This document shows, in pieces, positions 14,753 through 22,438 of a DNA stretch of 27,754 bases (the stretch's first letter is position 1; each line of letters starts with the position of its first letter). The notes beneath the pieces are model-generated. The model was not told the DNA's origin. It searched no databases and worked only from the letters and a program-made list of their open reading frames with translations. Source of the stretch: JAFGTE01 sp965369305. GTDB lineage: Bacteria > Patescibacteriota > Gracilibacteria > UM-FILTER-43-11. A program made the position numbers and the translations under genes. The stretch lies in NCBI GenBank assembly GCA_965369305.1, contig CBDUQG010000005.1, forward strand, positions 1 through 27,754, given 5' to 3'.

Positions 14753-15874
14753 CTAAATCAGACGCCTCGGAATGCGTTCATTGATGCGGGTCGTCACCTC
14801 GTAGTTGATGGTCGAAGACAGGCTGGCTAGATCCTCCGCGCTCACACGCTCCTTGCCCTGCGAACCAATTAAAACCACCTCGTCTTCCAGCTTGGCTTCA
14901 GGAATCTTGCTGATATCGACCATGATCATATTCATGCATACACGGCCGATTACAGGGGCTTTTTTACCGCGAATTAGTACATGGCCTTTGCTGCTTAGTA
15001 AGCGCACATAGCCATCGTAATAACCTACAGGCAAAACGGCAATACGCCCTTTTTGGGACATTTCGTAAGTGCAACCGTAACCAATCAGGGCGCCACGCTC
15101 AACCTCCTTCACCTGAGCCACCACTGTCTTCCACGAAAGGGCAGGGGATAGCTCAATATCAATCCCTGCATGCTCGGCTGCTCGCAGAGTCTTTTCACTG
15201 GGCCAAAGGCCATAGCTCCCAATTCCCACTCGCACAAAGTTGAAGTGGGCTTCAGGCAGCAGGATAGCTGCCGCCGTATTAGCGCAGTGTCTGTAGCGGG
15301 GCGCATGGCCATCTTCTTCCAACATGCGATAGGCCTTTTTAAACTCCTTAAGCTGATAAAGAGCGTATTTGTGGTTAATCCGATCTTCCAGATTGGCAAA
15401 ATGAGTTGAAAGGCCTTCTATTCGAAGGTTTTTATGCTTCCTGAATTCAGCCAGTACTTTCGGCAAATCTTCTAGTTTTATCCCCTGACGATGATTACCG
15501 GTTTCAATTTTCAGATGCAGGTTGGCCGGCTTACCCAGCTTCCCCAGGGCCCGAATGGTTTCGAGATTGTAAACCGTCAGGTCGCATTTGAGGCTCACCG
15601 CCTTTTTAAGGTCATCTAGGGCTGTATAGCCAATCAGTAGTATGGGCGCCTTAATGCCGGCTTTCCGAAGAGCTTCTGCCTCATAAAGGGCATTTACACA
15701 CAAAAAATCAGCCCCGGCCTTTAGTAGCACCTTCGACGTTTTCACCAGGCCATGGCCGTAGGCATTAGCCTTCACAGCTGGAGCAAGTTGAATATCCTTG
15801 CCGACCAATTTTCGGAAAGTCTTAATATTCGAGGCCAGGGCCTCACGAGAGATTTCTACCCAGGTTAAATCCAT
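14753..15874 (-). CDS. alr: Alanine racemase
   Basis: Alr is a PLP enzyme that converts L-Ala to D-Ala for peptidoglycan. The 373-residue length is normal. The PLP lysine is Lys35 in PAVKANAYGHG, and the second catalytic base is Tyr266 in LIGYGCTYEMS. The phosphate/substrate segments HCANTAA (196-202), RVGIGSYGL (215-223) and GRVCMNMIMVD (310-320) are conserved. It starts five bases after the end of ftsL and is the third gene of an rsmH-ftsL-alr unit, where many bacteria have ftsI and mur genes. The placement ties D-Ala supply to division gene expression. Confidence 0.96.
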   Translation of the reverse strand: MDLTWVEISREALASNIKTFRKLVGKDIQLAPAVKANAYGHGLVKTSKVLLKAGADFLCVNALYEAEALRKAGIKAPILLIGYTALDDLKKAVSLKCDLTVYNLETIRALGKLGKPANLHLKIETGNHRQGIKLEDLPKVLAEFRKHKNLRIEGLSTHFANLEDRINHKYALYQLKEFKKAYRMLEEDGHAPRYRHCANTAAAILLPEAHFNFVRVGIGSYGLWPSEKTLRAAEHAGIDIELSPALSWKTVVAQVKEVERGALIGYGCTYEMSQKGRIAVLPVGYYDGYVRLLSSKGHVLIRGKKAPVIGRVCMNMIMVDISKIPEAKLEDEVVLIGSQGKERVSAEDLASLSSTINYEVTTRINERIPRRLI

Positions 15875-15879
15875 GGAAA

Positions 15880-16272
15880 CTACTTAGCAGCGATTGCGGT
15901 ATCACCTCTAACAAAAAGCGGCTGGTCAGCTTTGACCATACGCTTGATCTTTGGATCATTTTGAAGAGCCTGAAGCGATTTAACTTGAGAAATCTGCATA
16001 TCCCACACTTCATTTTCCGTAATGAGCTGAGAACGTTTGAGTTCAAGGCTCTTAAGGGCATAACCCTTAGTAGCGTTACGGTTTGCATGAGCGAGATACA
16101 CAAGGCTAATGATGGCGACGAGAATGATCGTAAAGAAGGTCAGAGACGTCATGCCAAATTCAATTTTCTGGGACAGGGTCCTTTTACGCACGTTTTCGGA
16201 ATGCTTACTTTCTATAAATAAAGCTGAAGACATGTATTTGTGTGTTTGTATTGGGCTGTTGAGGTTGATCAT
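15880..16272 (-). CDS. ftsL: FtsL-like division protein
   Basis: The 130-residue bitopic protein has a basic cytoplasmic head (1-40), one transmembrane helix (about 41-62, TSLTFFTIILVAIISLVYLA) and an extracytoplasmic coiled coil (about 66-103, with LKSLELKRSQLITENEVWDM). That is the FtsL/DivIC plan. The call rests on topology and position: its ATG overlaps the TGA of rsmH (ATGA at 16272-16269), the classic rsmH-ftsL order of the dcw cluster. FtsL would partner FtsB/DivIC and FtsQ/DivIB in the divisome. FtsL sequences diverge strongly, so homology alone is weak. Confidence 0.8.
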   Translation of the reverse strand: MINLNSPIQTHKYMSSALFIESKHSENVRKRTLSQKIEFGMTSLTFFTIILVAIISLVYLAHANRNATKGYALKSLELKRSQLITENEVWDMQISQVKSLQALQNDPKIKRMVKADQPLFVRGDTAIAAK

Positions 16273-17195
16273 AAGCGCTCCGCGGCCCTCAGTTTCGCAC
16301 TACGCGACCGAGGGTTTCGAGAGACCTCAATACCAGTAGGTATTATAGGCTTTCTCGTTAAGATATAAAGTGTTTTCTCGAAATTACATTGACAGATTGG
16401 CAATTCCTTGGGGCAAATACAGTTCCTGGTTTGGTCTCGAAAGAAGTTTTTGACGATACGGTCTTCGAGTGAATGGTAAGAAATGACGACCAGGCGACCA
16501 TCCTTTTTGAGTAGTCTCAGGGCGTCTTCCAGTACTTTCTCGAGCACCTCCAGCTCCCGGTTCACATAAATGCGCAAGGCCTGAAAGGTTTGAGTGGCTG
16601 GATGAATTTTTGATTTTCCTTTCACGGTTTTTCTGATGATGTCCGCCAGCTGAGTGGTGATTTTAATCGGAGCTTCTTTTCGGGCCTGAACAATGGCGCG
16701 AGCAATAGGACGACTTCTTCGTTCCTCGCCGTAATGAAAAATGACATCAGCCAAATCCTTTTCGGAGTAGCTGTTGACGACTTTTTCTGCAGTCAGTGTT
16801 TGACGTTTGTCAAAGCGCATATCCAGCGGACCCTCTTTTTGAAAAGAGAAGCCACGCTGGGGATCGTCAATATGCGGCGAAGATAGACCGAGGTCTAGTA
16901 AGATAGCATCTGGCTGAAAGTGGTTCACAGACGCATTTTCAGCCAGATGCTCAAAGTTCGAATGAACAAAGGTGATCTGCTTTTCGTATTTCGCGAGTCT
17001 CTTTTTGGCCTCCTCCAAATTCCGTTCATCCTGGTCAAAGGCCATAAGCCTTCCCTCGGGTCCTATTTTCTCTAGGATTGCTTCCGAGTGGCCGCCAAGT
17101 CCCAGGGTGCCATCGATCACCTGTTTATTTGCCTCAAGATTTAAAAGATCAAGTGTCTCTTCTAGGAGTACGGGAGTGTGGGTGAGTTTCGTCAT
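16269..17195 (-). CDS. rsmH: 16S rRNA (cytosine1402-N4)-methyltransferase
   Basis: RsmH (MraW) uses SAM to methylate N4 of C1402 in the decoding centre. I take the ATG at 17195 as the start, giving 308 residues beginning MTKLTHTPVLLEE, which matches the family. An in-frame TTG at 17216 would add seven residues and is less likely. The SAM site is DGTLGLGGHS (28-37) with acidic follow-up FDQD (53-56). Other signatures are DLGLSSPHIDDPQRGFSF (101-118), ISYHSLEDRIVKNFF (238-252), a Cys cluster (CICPKELPICQC, 259-270) and the tail NPRSRSAKLRAAER. It heads the rsmH-ftsL-alr unit without mraZ directly upstream. A long inverted repeat sits just before its start. Confidence 0.97.
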   Translation of the reverse strand: MTKLTHTPVLLEETLDLLNLEANKQVIDGTLGLGGHSEAILEKIGPEGRLMAFDQDERNLEEAKKRLAKYEKQITFVHSNFEHLAENASVNHFQPDAILLDLGLSSPHIDDPQRGFSFQKEGPLDMRFDKRQTLTAEKVVNSYSEKDLADVIFHYGEERRSRPIARAIVQARKEAPIKITTQLADIIRKTVKGKSKIHPATQTFQALRIYVNRELEVLEKVLEDALRLLKKDGRLVVISYHSLEDRIVKNFFRDQTRNCICPKELPICQCNFEKTLYILTRKPIIPTGIEVSRNPRSRSAKLRAAERL

Positions 17196-17206
17196 AAATT
17201 CAGGAG

Positions 17207-17292
17207 CAAAATGCAAAAAAAGTCCGGAAACGCTTTAAACAGCTATTTTCCGAACCAAAAATGTGTACAGGGGGTATTTTTTTTGCATTTTG
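17207..17292. repeat. Perfect 15-bp inverted repeat upstream of rsmH
   Basis: CAAAATGCAAAAAAA (17207-17221) is the exact reverse complement of TTTTTTTGCATTTTG (17278-17292), with 56 bases between. A smaller inverted pair, CGGAAA (17225-17230) and TTTCCG (17247-17252), lies inside. The inner arm ends 12 bases before the rsmH ATG, so an rsmH transcript starting above 17292 could fold into a long leader hairpin. Confidence 0.7.
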
Positions 17293-17419
17293 TTTTCGCT
17301 CTTTTTTGTTTTACATACTTAATTTAAAGTGTATACAAATTTTGGTCAATAACAATTTTTGTGTTCAGCTATAAAACTACTTGCATGAACTCAAAAAGGT
17401 TACATCTTTTTAGTTTTTT

Positions 17420-17447
17420 GCCTGGCGCTTGTAAGTCGGGCTTTTTT
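17420..17447 (+). terminator. Terminator-like hairpin before the M16 peptidase gene
   Basis: GCCTG (17420-17424) can pair with CGGGC (17437-17441, one G-T pair), followed directly by six Ts (17442-17447). The stem is short and the loop is 12 bases, so strength is uncertain. It could end a small transcript from the TATAAA at 17370 or insulate the peptidase promoter. Confidence 0.35.
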
Positions 17448-17472
17448 ACTGTAAGCTTCGCAAGCGTAAAAA
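17443..17472 (+). repeat. Imperfect hairpin abutting the -10 of the M16 peptidase
   Basis: TTTTTAC (17443-17449) pairs with GTAAAAA (17466-17472). After a 5-base bulge, GCTT (17455-17458) pairs with AAGC (17462-17465) around CGC. It fills the -35/spacer region of the promoter, where a DNA-binding protein could act. Confidence 0.4.
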
Positions 17473-17478
17473 TATAAT
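17473..17478 (+). promoter_or_regulatory. -10 box of the M16 peptidase gene; predicted leaderless
   Basis: A perfect TATAAT ends five bases before the ATG at 17484. The expected transcription start falls at the start codon. The -35 is not clear. Confidence 0.55.
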
Positions 17479-17483
17479 AAAGT

Positions 17484-18758
17484 ATGCATAAACTCACCAC
17501 CCTTCCAAACGGTTTAAAGATCATCCTCACACCCATCGAGGGAACCAAATCAGTGACGGTTCTTTGTCTTGTGGGAGCCGGATCCCGTTACGAGGTCAAA
17601 GAGATCAACGGGATCTCTCACTACCTAGAGCACATGTTTTTTAAGGGCGCGCAGCGCTACAAGAATGCGGCCGAGGTGTCCACTGCCATCGACGGAGTAG
17701 GAGGGGATTTTAATGCCTTTACCGCTAAAGAATACGCTGGTTACTACGTGAAGCTAGCATCTCATCAAAAAGAAATCGCCTTTGACGTGATTGGCGACAT
17801 GATGACGGGTGCCACCTTCCTCGAAGAGGAAATCGAAAAGGAGCGAAACGTGATCATGGAGGAGTACAACATGTACCAGGACACACCGATGTACCAGGTT
17901 GGCTGGGACTTTGAACGCCTGCTATTCGGTGACCAACCGATGGGCTGGGACCAAATCGGAACCAAGGAAACCATCCATGCCCTTCATCGTGATCAGTTTG
18001 TAAAGTACAAGGAAGAGCTCTACACCCCTGACAACACGGTGATCTCTATATCTGGCCAAATCGAAGAAGGGGAGGTGATGCAGCTCATCGAAAAGTACTT
18101 CCCGATCCCGGATGGTAAGCGTGCTTATGATTTCAAGTCTTTTGACACGTCTGTACCTGTAAGTGATAAAAAAGTCATTCTTCAGCACAAGAAAACCGAA
18201 CAGGGTCACATCATTGTTGGTTTTCCGGGGCTGCCGGCCCGTCACGAGGATGAGTATGCCGAGAAGATCCTCAGTGTGATTCTGGGCGGAAACATGAGCT
18301 CCCGCATGTTCATGAGTGTGCGTGAAGAAAAAGGACTTTGCTACTATGTGCGAACCAGTACCGACAACTACACCGACATCGGTGCCATCAGTACCTCAGC
18401 TGGGGTAGATAACACTCGTGTGGACATGGCGATTGAAGCTATCATGCTCGAGTACAAAAAGATTCAGGAAGAGGAAGTCGGCGAGGCTGAGCTAACCAAA
18501 GCCAAGGAGTTCATGAAAGGAAAGATCATCCTGCGCCTGGAAGACTCTGAAGAATATGCTCACATGATGGGGAAGCAAGCCCTGCTTTACCCGGAGGTGA
18601 ATTCTGTGGATGAAATTCTTAAGAAAATTGACGCCGTCACCGCAGCTGACGTGAAGCGCGTGGCTCAAGCTCTATTCGTCGAAGAAAAAGTCAAGCTGGC
18701 CTTGATCGGACCATTCGAAAATGAAGATCATTTTGCCGGTCTGCTAAAGTACAAATAA
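17484..18758 (+). CDS. M16 family zinc metallopeptidase (processing-peptidase-like)
   Basis: The 424-residue protein is an M16B peptidase with the inverted zinc motif HYLEH (46-50). His46 and His50 bind zinc, Glu49 is the base, and the third ligand is a Glu in NVIMEEYNMY (about 125-126). The C-terminal M16 half-domain is present, including the substrate-binding stretch REEKGLCYYVRTSTDNY at about 280-296. It has the catalytic site itself, so it could work as a homodimer; no inactive partner gene is adjacent. There is no signal peptide, so it is probably cytoplasmic and degrades peptides. It resembles Bacillus YmxG/MlpA. The next gene, ndk, follows after 20 bases. Confidence 0.94.
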   Translation: MHKLTTLPNGLKIILTPIEGTKSVTVLCLVGAGSRYEVKEINGISHYLEHMFFKGAQRYKNAAEVSTAIDGVGGDFNAFTAKEYAGYYVKLASHQKEIAFDVIGDMMTGATFLEEEIEKERNVIMEEYNMYQDTPMYQVGWDFERLLFGDQPMGWDQIGTKETIHALHRDQFVKYKEELYTPDNTVISISGQIEEGEVMQLIEKYFPIPDGKRAYDFKSFDTSVPVSDKKVILQHKKTEQGHIIVGFPGLPARHEDEYAEKILSVILGGNMSSRMFMSVREEKGLCYYVRTSTDNYTDIGAISTSAGVDNTRVDMAIEAIMLEYKKIQEEEVGEAELTKAKEFMKGKIILRLEDSEEYAHMMGKQALLYPEVNSVDEILKKIDAVTAADVKRVAQALFVEEKVKLALIGPFENEDHFAGLLKYK

Positions 18759-18766
18759 ATCTAACC

Positions 18767-18772
18767 TAATAT
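18767..18772 (+). promoter_or_regulatory. Possible -10 box for ndk
   Basis: TAATAT lies six bases before the ndk ATG (18779), the spacing seen at other predicted leaderless starts here. There is no -35, and the upstream gene may simply read through. Confidence 0.25.
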
Positions 18773-18778
18773 CTAGAA

Positions 18779-19240
18779 ATGGAACGAACTCTCATTATCA
18801 TCAAACCAGACGCCCTGCAGCGCGGCCTCGTAGGCCAGGTAACCGATCGCTTCGAAAAGAAGGGTCTCAAACTTGTAGGCAATAAAATGGTTAAACTCTC
18901 TGAAGAAATTCTTCTGGAGCACTACGCTCACATTGCCGATAAGCCCTTCTTTCCCGGTGTCAAAAAGTTCATGACCTCCACCCCGGTCATCATTCAGTGT
19001 TGGGAAGGGGTTGAAGTCGTTGAAACCGTTCGTCTGATTACCGGCGTGACTAATGCTCGCCAGGCCCAACCTGGATCTATTCGGGGTGACCTGGCCATGA
19101 GCCTTCAGTCAAATATTGTTCATGCTTCTGATTCGGTTGAAACAGCCAAGGTCGAAGTGGCCCGCTTCTTTAAAGAAGATGAGCTCTTTGATTGGGATAT
19201 GGCTAAGGCTGAGTTTGTTTACGGAGAAGGGGAGGCTTAG
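18779..19240 (+). CDS. ndk: Nucleoside-diphosphate kinase
   Basis: Ndk moves the gamma-phosphate between nucleoside di- and triphosphates through a phosphohistidine, balancing NTP and dNTP pools. The start MERTLIIIKPDALQRGLVG and the active-site His115 in NIVHASDSVETAKVE are typical, and RGDLAMS (102-108) is the usual nucleotide-binding segment. At 153 residues it is slightly longer than the minimal form. No Shine-Dalgarno sequence precedes the ATG. Its stop lies two bases from the stop of the convergent gene at 19243-21996. Confidence 0.97.
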   Translation: MERTLIIIKPDALQRGLVGQVTDRFEKKGLKLVGNKMVKLSEEILLEHYAHIADKPFFPGVKKFMTSTPVIIQCWEGVEVVETVRLITGVTNARQAQPGSIRGDLAMSLQSNIVHASDSVETAKVEVARFFKEDELFDWDMAKAEFVYGEGEA

Positions 19241-19242
19241 GC

Positions 19243-21996
19243 CTACTCAGTGTAAGTAATAAAGAAGTGGATGATCCCAAGGTCGTCCTGCTTGATTCCG
19301 ATACCGATTTTCTTCCAGCGGCTATCAAGGAGGGCAGCGTTTTTAATGACGGCATCCTTGGCACTGTCAAAGCTACTGTCACCGCGGTAATAAGCCCCCA
19401 GAGTTTCCAGAACTTCATTATCTCTCAGAGAATCAGTGAAGCTTCCATCAGGAGCAGTCAGTGGGTTGCAAGCAGGATCGGCTAAATCGCACCAGAGTTC
19501 ATTCGTCCATTTATCAGCCCACGCTTGGCTGAGGCTACTTAGATTATCCTGTAGTTGAATGGCGCTGCCCCGCTTGGCATTGAGGGCTGAAACGATTTCA
19601 GAGCGAAGGTCCGGCACATCAGCCAGGTTGATCGGATCATCCGAGAAAATTTGCACAAAAATAGTCCCTTTATCCCCATCCTGAGCGAGGCCAAAGCCGG
19701 CCCGCTGCCATTCGCTGTTCAGAATATTGCCACGATGAGATGCACTCCGCATCAAGCCATACTGAGCTAGTGACACATTTACATCTCGCGCGATATTCTC
19801 TGAAACATACTGTGTAATGGCATAGTTCTTTCGAAGATCATTAGCCGTGAGGCCGTCGGGGTTCCAGTGGCCGAAATAGTCGCGAGTCACCATGTCTTCA
19901 GCTTTGGATTGGGCGAGTTGACTCAGGCTTGAATCAAGTGAAACAGCTGACATTCCGTGCGCTTCGCGGTCCTGATTGACCAGCTGAAGCATTTCATTCT
20001 TAAGGCCGCCTAAATCACTGCTTAAAACTTCCGGTTTCAAGCTGGCCAGGTCAACCGGGTTGGGAATAAGCGGGTAAACATTCTTCGGATAAACCGGGAT
20101 ATTGACGACCGCCAGCCCCTGCTCGTCATTGATTTCAAAAAAATGAAGCTGGCCGTTTTGCGGAGTGTAGTTCAAGCGAACATCAGCTGCAGAGCTAGGA
20201 TAAACATCCGTCCCCAGGCTGTTAGTAATAACGTTGTGACTAGGGCTCTCCAGCAAGATTTCTTCTACGAGACCACTTGGCAAAATGACCTGACCTCGCT
20301 CATCCACATTCACTTTTGGGTCAACTTTTAGGGTGAGCTTGCTGCTGGAGGTAAGTGATGAAGGCAGGCTAAGCGGCACAACTTTATCGGGATCGACAAC
20401 GTATTGATGATGCATATCCGCTTTAAAGCCCATATTGGTGGCACTGCTCCAAGTAATACTGCCTGTTTCGAGAAAGCTATTTGATTCCAAATGTGCGCCC
20501 TGAACCTTGAGCTCTACATCACCAGCTTGCCAACCTTCAAAATCCCTGTAGTGAGGGCGAAGTTCAGTTGATCCTTTGATCAAATAAGACTGCTGGCGAC
20601 TGCCTTGGATGAAAGTGACTTTAAAGGCGCTGTAACCATCTGAATTATCCCAACTGATCAGACTATCTCCTTCATCCAGAGATATCTTAAAGCCAGTTGG
20701 TGCCGGAAGGATGCCATCGCTGAGCTGCTCTAAACAGCTGATAGGCAGGACATGAATGGTTTCCACAATGCTGGAGCCGGACTGCCCCGGAAGGATGCCT
20801 AGTTTATATTCACCGGGTTCAGGGAAGACAAAGCCAACCTTAAAACCTCCGTCATCCTCAGTCCTCGTGGCGAAGGCAAGTTGTTCATCGCTTTCATCAG
20901 CCAGAAAGGCGCTGACATAGTCATTATCACTTGAAGAAGTGCCCTCAATAAAAAGTACCTCATCTGCCAGGTGGAGGTTGGGCAGTGAGGCAGCTAAGGT
21001 AATGTTCTCGAAGGTGTTTTCTGAGTAGTAAGAAAGGTCTGGAGAATCAGGGCAGGAAGCTGAAGCTTGGAGCTTGTCCCCAGGTGGTCCGTCCACCGGA
21101 GTAATAGATACTTGAATCACACCCCTTGAAAGTGGTGAGATGGCCTCGAAGGCTGCCTTGGAAAGATCAATGATACGGTTATCGCCGGCATAAGGCCCAC
21201 GATCATTCACGCGTACATAAACTTCCTCATTGTTTTCGAGATTTCGGACCCGTAGCCAGGTACCAAAAGGCAGGGTGCGGTGAGCCGCAGTAAGGCCTGA
21301 TGCGTCAAACACCTCGCCGCTGGCAGTGCCCTTACCGTGAAATTTTTCACCATAGTAACTGGCTTCACCTTCCTGGTAGCCCTCCGGCTTCATCTGAATC
21401 TGGTGCATGAGCTGGGCCATGAGCCCGCGAGTCACTTCTGTGGCAGGGAATACGTTATAATCTTCGTCCTCCTCCAATAAGGTAATAGAATCCGCGTAAT
21501 CAAAATAAGGGGCGAACCAGGCATCAGTTGGTACATCAGCATAAGGCCTACGCTCCATGTCGTCCTCAGTTCGTAGTTCTATATCGTTTGTCTCAATCAG
21601 AATCTTCAGAATTTCCGCCAAGTTAATGGTGTCGCCCGGGCGGAACATACCAGTATCACTGTCGCCACTCACAATCCCAAGGTTCTTACCTTTGGCTGCA
21701 TACTTGGCATACCAGGTCCCGTGAAGGACATCCGGAAAAATATCCTGATCAGCAATCTCCGGCACCAGAACTTCAGATCCAAGCAAAATAATCTTGAGCG
21801 CCTCAGCGCGGTTTACCTTAGTATCAGGGCGATAGCTACCATCTTCGTAGCCTTCGACAATACCATTTTGCTGCAGGTAGTTAATGGCCTCGAAGTATTT
21901 ATGATCACTGGCCACATCGGTGAAGACGGCCTGAGTTGCCTGGCTAAAAAGGAGAAATGCGGCAACAAAAAAAGAGAGTCGGCTGATTTTTTTCAT
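19243..21996 (-). CDS. Secreted surface protein: three SLH modules, RlpA domain, two CAP domains
   Basis: A 917-residue multidomain exported protein. Signal peptide 1-23 (SFFVAAFLLFSQATQA). SLH modules at about 24-72, 86-135 and 150-198 should attach it to the wall. An RlpA double-psi beta-barrel follows at about 210-300 with ASYYG, Glu228 (ASGEVFD), His239 (TAAHRTLP) and Asp265 (VNDRGP) all kept, the residues linked to peptidoglycan cleavage in RlpA. Residues 315-650 look like beta-sandwich linkers. A CAP/SCP domain at about 663-787 keeps His710 (DYFGHW), Glu733 (SEN) and His754 (ASHRGNIL). A second CAP-like unit at about 795-917 repeats the plan but lacks those residues. It probably remodels or binds cell wall from outside. 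Confidence 0.93.
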   Translation of the reverse strand: MKKISRLSFFVAAFLLFSQATQAVFTDVASDHKYFEAINYLQQNGIVEGYEDGSYRPDTKVNRAEALKIILLGSEVLVPEIADQDIFPDVLHGTWYAKYAAKGKNLGIVSGDSDTGMFRPGDTINLAEILKILIETNDIELRTEDDMERRPYADVPTDAWFAPYFDYADSITLLEEDEDYNVFPATEVTRGLMAQLMHQIQMKPEGYQEGEASYYGEKFHGKGTASGEVFDASGLTAAHRTLPFGTWLRVRNLENNEEVYVRVNDRGPYAGDNRIIDLSKAAFEAISPLSRGVIQVSITPVDGPPGDKLQASASCPDSPDLSYYSENTFENITLAASLPNLHLADEVLFIEGTSSSDNDYVSAFLADESDEQLAFATRTEDDGGFKVGFVFPEPGEYKLGILPGQSGSSIVETIHVLPISCLEQLSDGILPAPTGFKISLDEGDSLISWDNSDGYSAFKVTFIQGSRQQSYLIKGSTELRPHYRDFEGWQAGDVELKVQGAHLESNSFLETGSITWSSATNMGFKADMHHQYVVDPDKVVPLSLPSSLTSSSKLTLKVDPKVNVDERGQVILPSGLVEEILLESPSHNVITNSLGTDVYPSSAADVRLNYTPQNGQLHFFEINDEQGLAVVNIPVYPKNVYPLIPNPVDLASLKPEVLSSDLGGLKNEMLQLVNQDREAHGMSAVSLDSSLSQLAQSKAEDMVTRDYFGHWNPDGLTANDLRKNYAITQYVSENIARDVNVSLAQYGLMRSASHRGNILNSEWQRAGFGLAQDGDKGTIFVQIFSDDPINLADVPDLRSEIVSALNAKRGSAIQLQDNLSSLSQAWADKWTNELWCDLADPACNPLTAPDGSFTDSLRDNEVLETLGAYYRGDSSFDSAKDAVIKNAALLDSRWKKIGIGIKQDDLGIIHFFITYTE

Positions 21997-22017
21997 GGTT
22001 CATTTTAGATCGGGAGA

Positions 22018-22026
22018 ATTATATCA
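22018..22026 (-). promoter_or_regulatory. Promoter of the SLH-RlpA-CAP gene, extended -10
   Basis: On the minus strand TGATATAAT: a perfect TATAAT (22023-22018) with TG one base upstream. The start near 22011 gives a leader of about 15 nt. No good -35 is seen. Confidence 0.55.
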
Positions 22027-22031
22027 AATTA

Positions 22032-22060
22032 TTCACAAAAAATCTTGCATGTAGTAGACT
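22032..22060 (+). promoter_or_regulatory. Promoter of the 123-aa membrane protein; predicted leaderless GTG start
   Basis: TTCACA (22032-22037), 17-bp spacer, TAGACT (22055-22060). Exactly six bases separate the -10 from the GTG at 22067, so the mRNA should begin with the start codon. Confidence 0.5.
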
Positions 22061-22066
22061 TGCTTC

Positions 22067-22438
22067 GTGATTCACAATAGCTACCTCACCGGCATCCTGA
22101 TCGCTACCTTTTTTAGCTGGGCTTCCTGGTTTGTGGTGGTTTACAAATTAAGTCCCTTTTCGCAACCAGGTCTGTCGTTGACCTTATTTTACTCCAGCCT
22201 GTTCATTGCCCTGGCCGGCACTTCTGCCCTGCTTTTCTACTTCCTGCGTGTCTGGGCTAACAAAAAAGAAATCTACAATGTTCACCTAAATACGTCGCTG
22301 CGTCAGGGAGTCCTGCTCTCAGCGATGATCATTATAGGGCTGGCCTTCCAAAGGCTTCGCGTCCTCACTTGGTGGGACGGCCTTCTACTTCTAGCCATCG
22401 TGCTGCTCATTGAATTCTACTTCCACAGCCGCGATTAG
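22067..22438 (+). CDS. Hypothetical four-helix membrane protein
   Basis: The 123-residue protein starts with GTG and has four predicted transmembrane helices, at about 8-28, 36-62, 82-98 and 103-120, joined by a basic cytoplasmic-type loop (VWANKKEIYNVHLNTSLRQG, 67-86). Small four-helix proteins like this recur in Patescibacteria genomes, but I know no function. The GTG is supported by a promoter placed to start the RNA exactly there. It converges with the DUF1801 gene, and TTAG (22435-22438) contains both stop codons. Confidence 0.72.
   Translation: MIHNSYLTGILIATFFSWASWFVVVYKLSPFSQPGLSLTLFYSSLFIALAGTSALLFYFLRVWANKKEIYNVHLNTSLRQGVLLSAMIIIGLAFQRLRVLTWWDGLLLLAIVLLIEFYFHSRD

Larger units (their letters stand above)
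17196..17483. other. AT-rich divergent intergenic region between rsmH and the M16 peptidase
   Basis: This 288-base gap is the longest in the window. It holds a 15-bp inverted repeat near rsmH, an A/T-rich middle with no credible ORF, a TATAAA at 17370-17375, a terminator-like hairpin ending in six Ts, and a second hairpin touching the -10 box of the peptidase gene. I could not assign a clear rsmH promoter. No DnaA-box cluster or tRNA is visible. Confidence 0.7.

Noticed and set aside
17196..17216. TTG start seven codons upstream in rsmH
   Set aside because: Family proteins begin near the T-H-x-P-V-L-L motif, and an ATG at 17195 fits; the TTG lies inside the inverted-repeat arm.
17217..17483. 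Replication origin in the AT-rich intergenic region
   Set aside because: No cluster of DnaA boxes and no dnaA, dnaN or rpmH neighbours.
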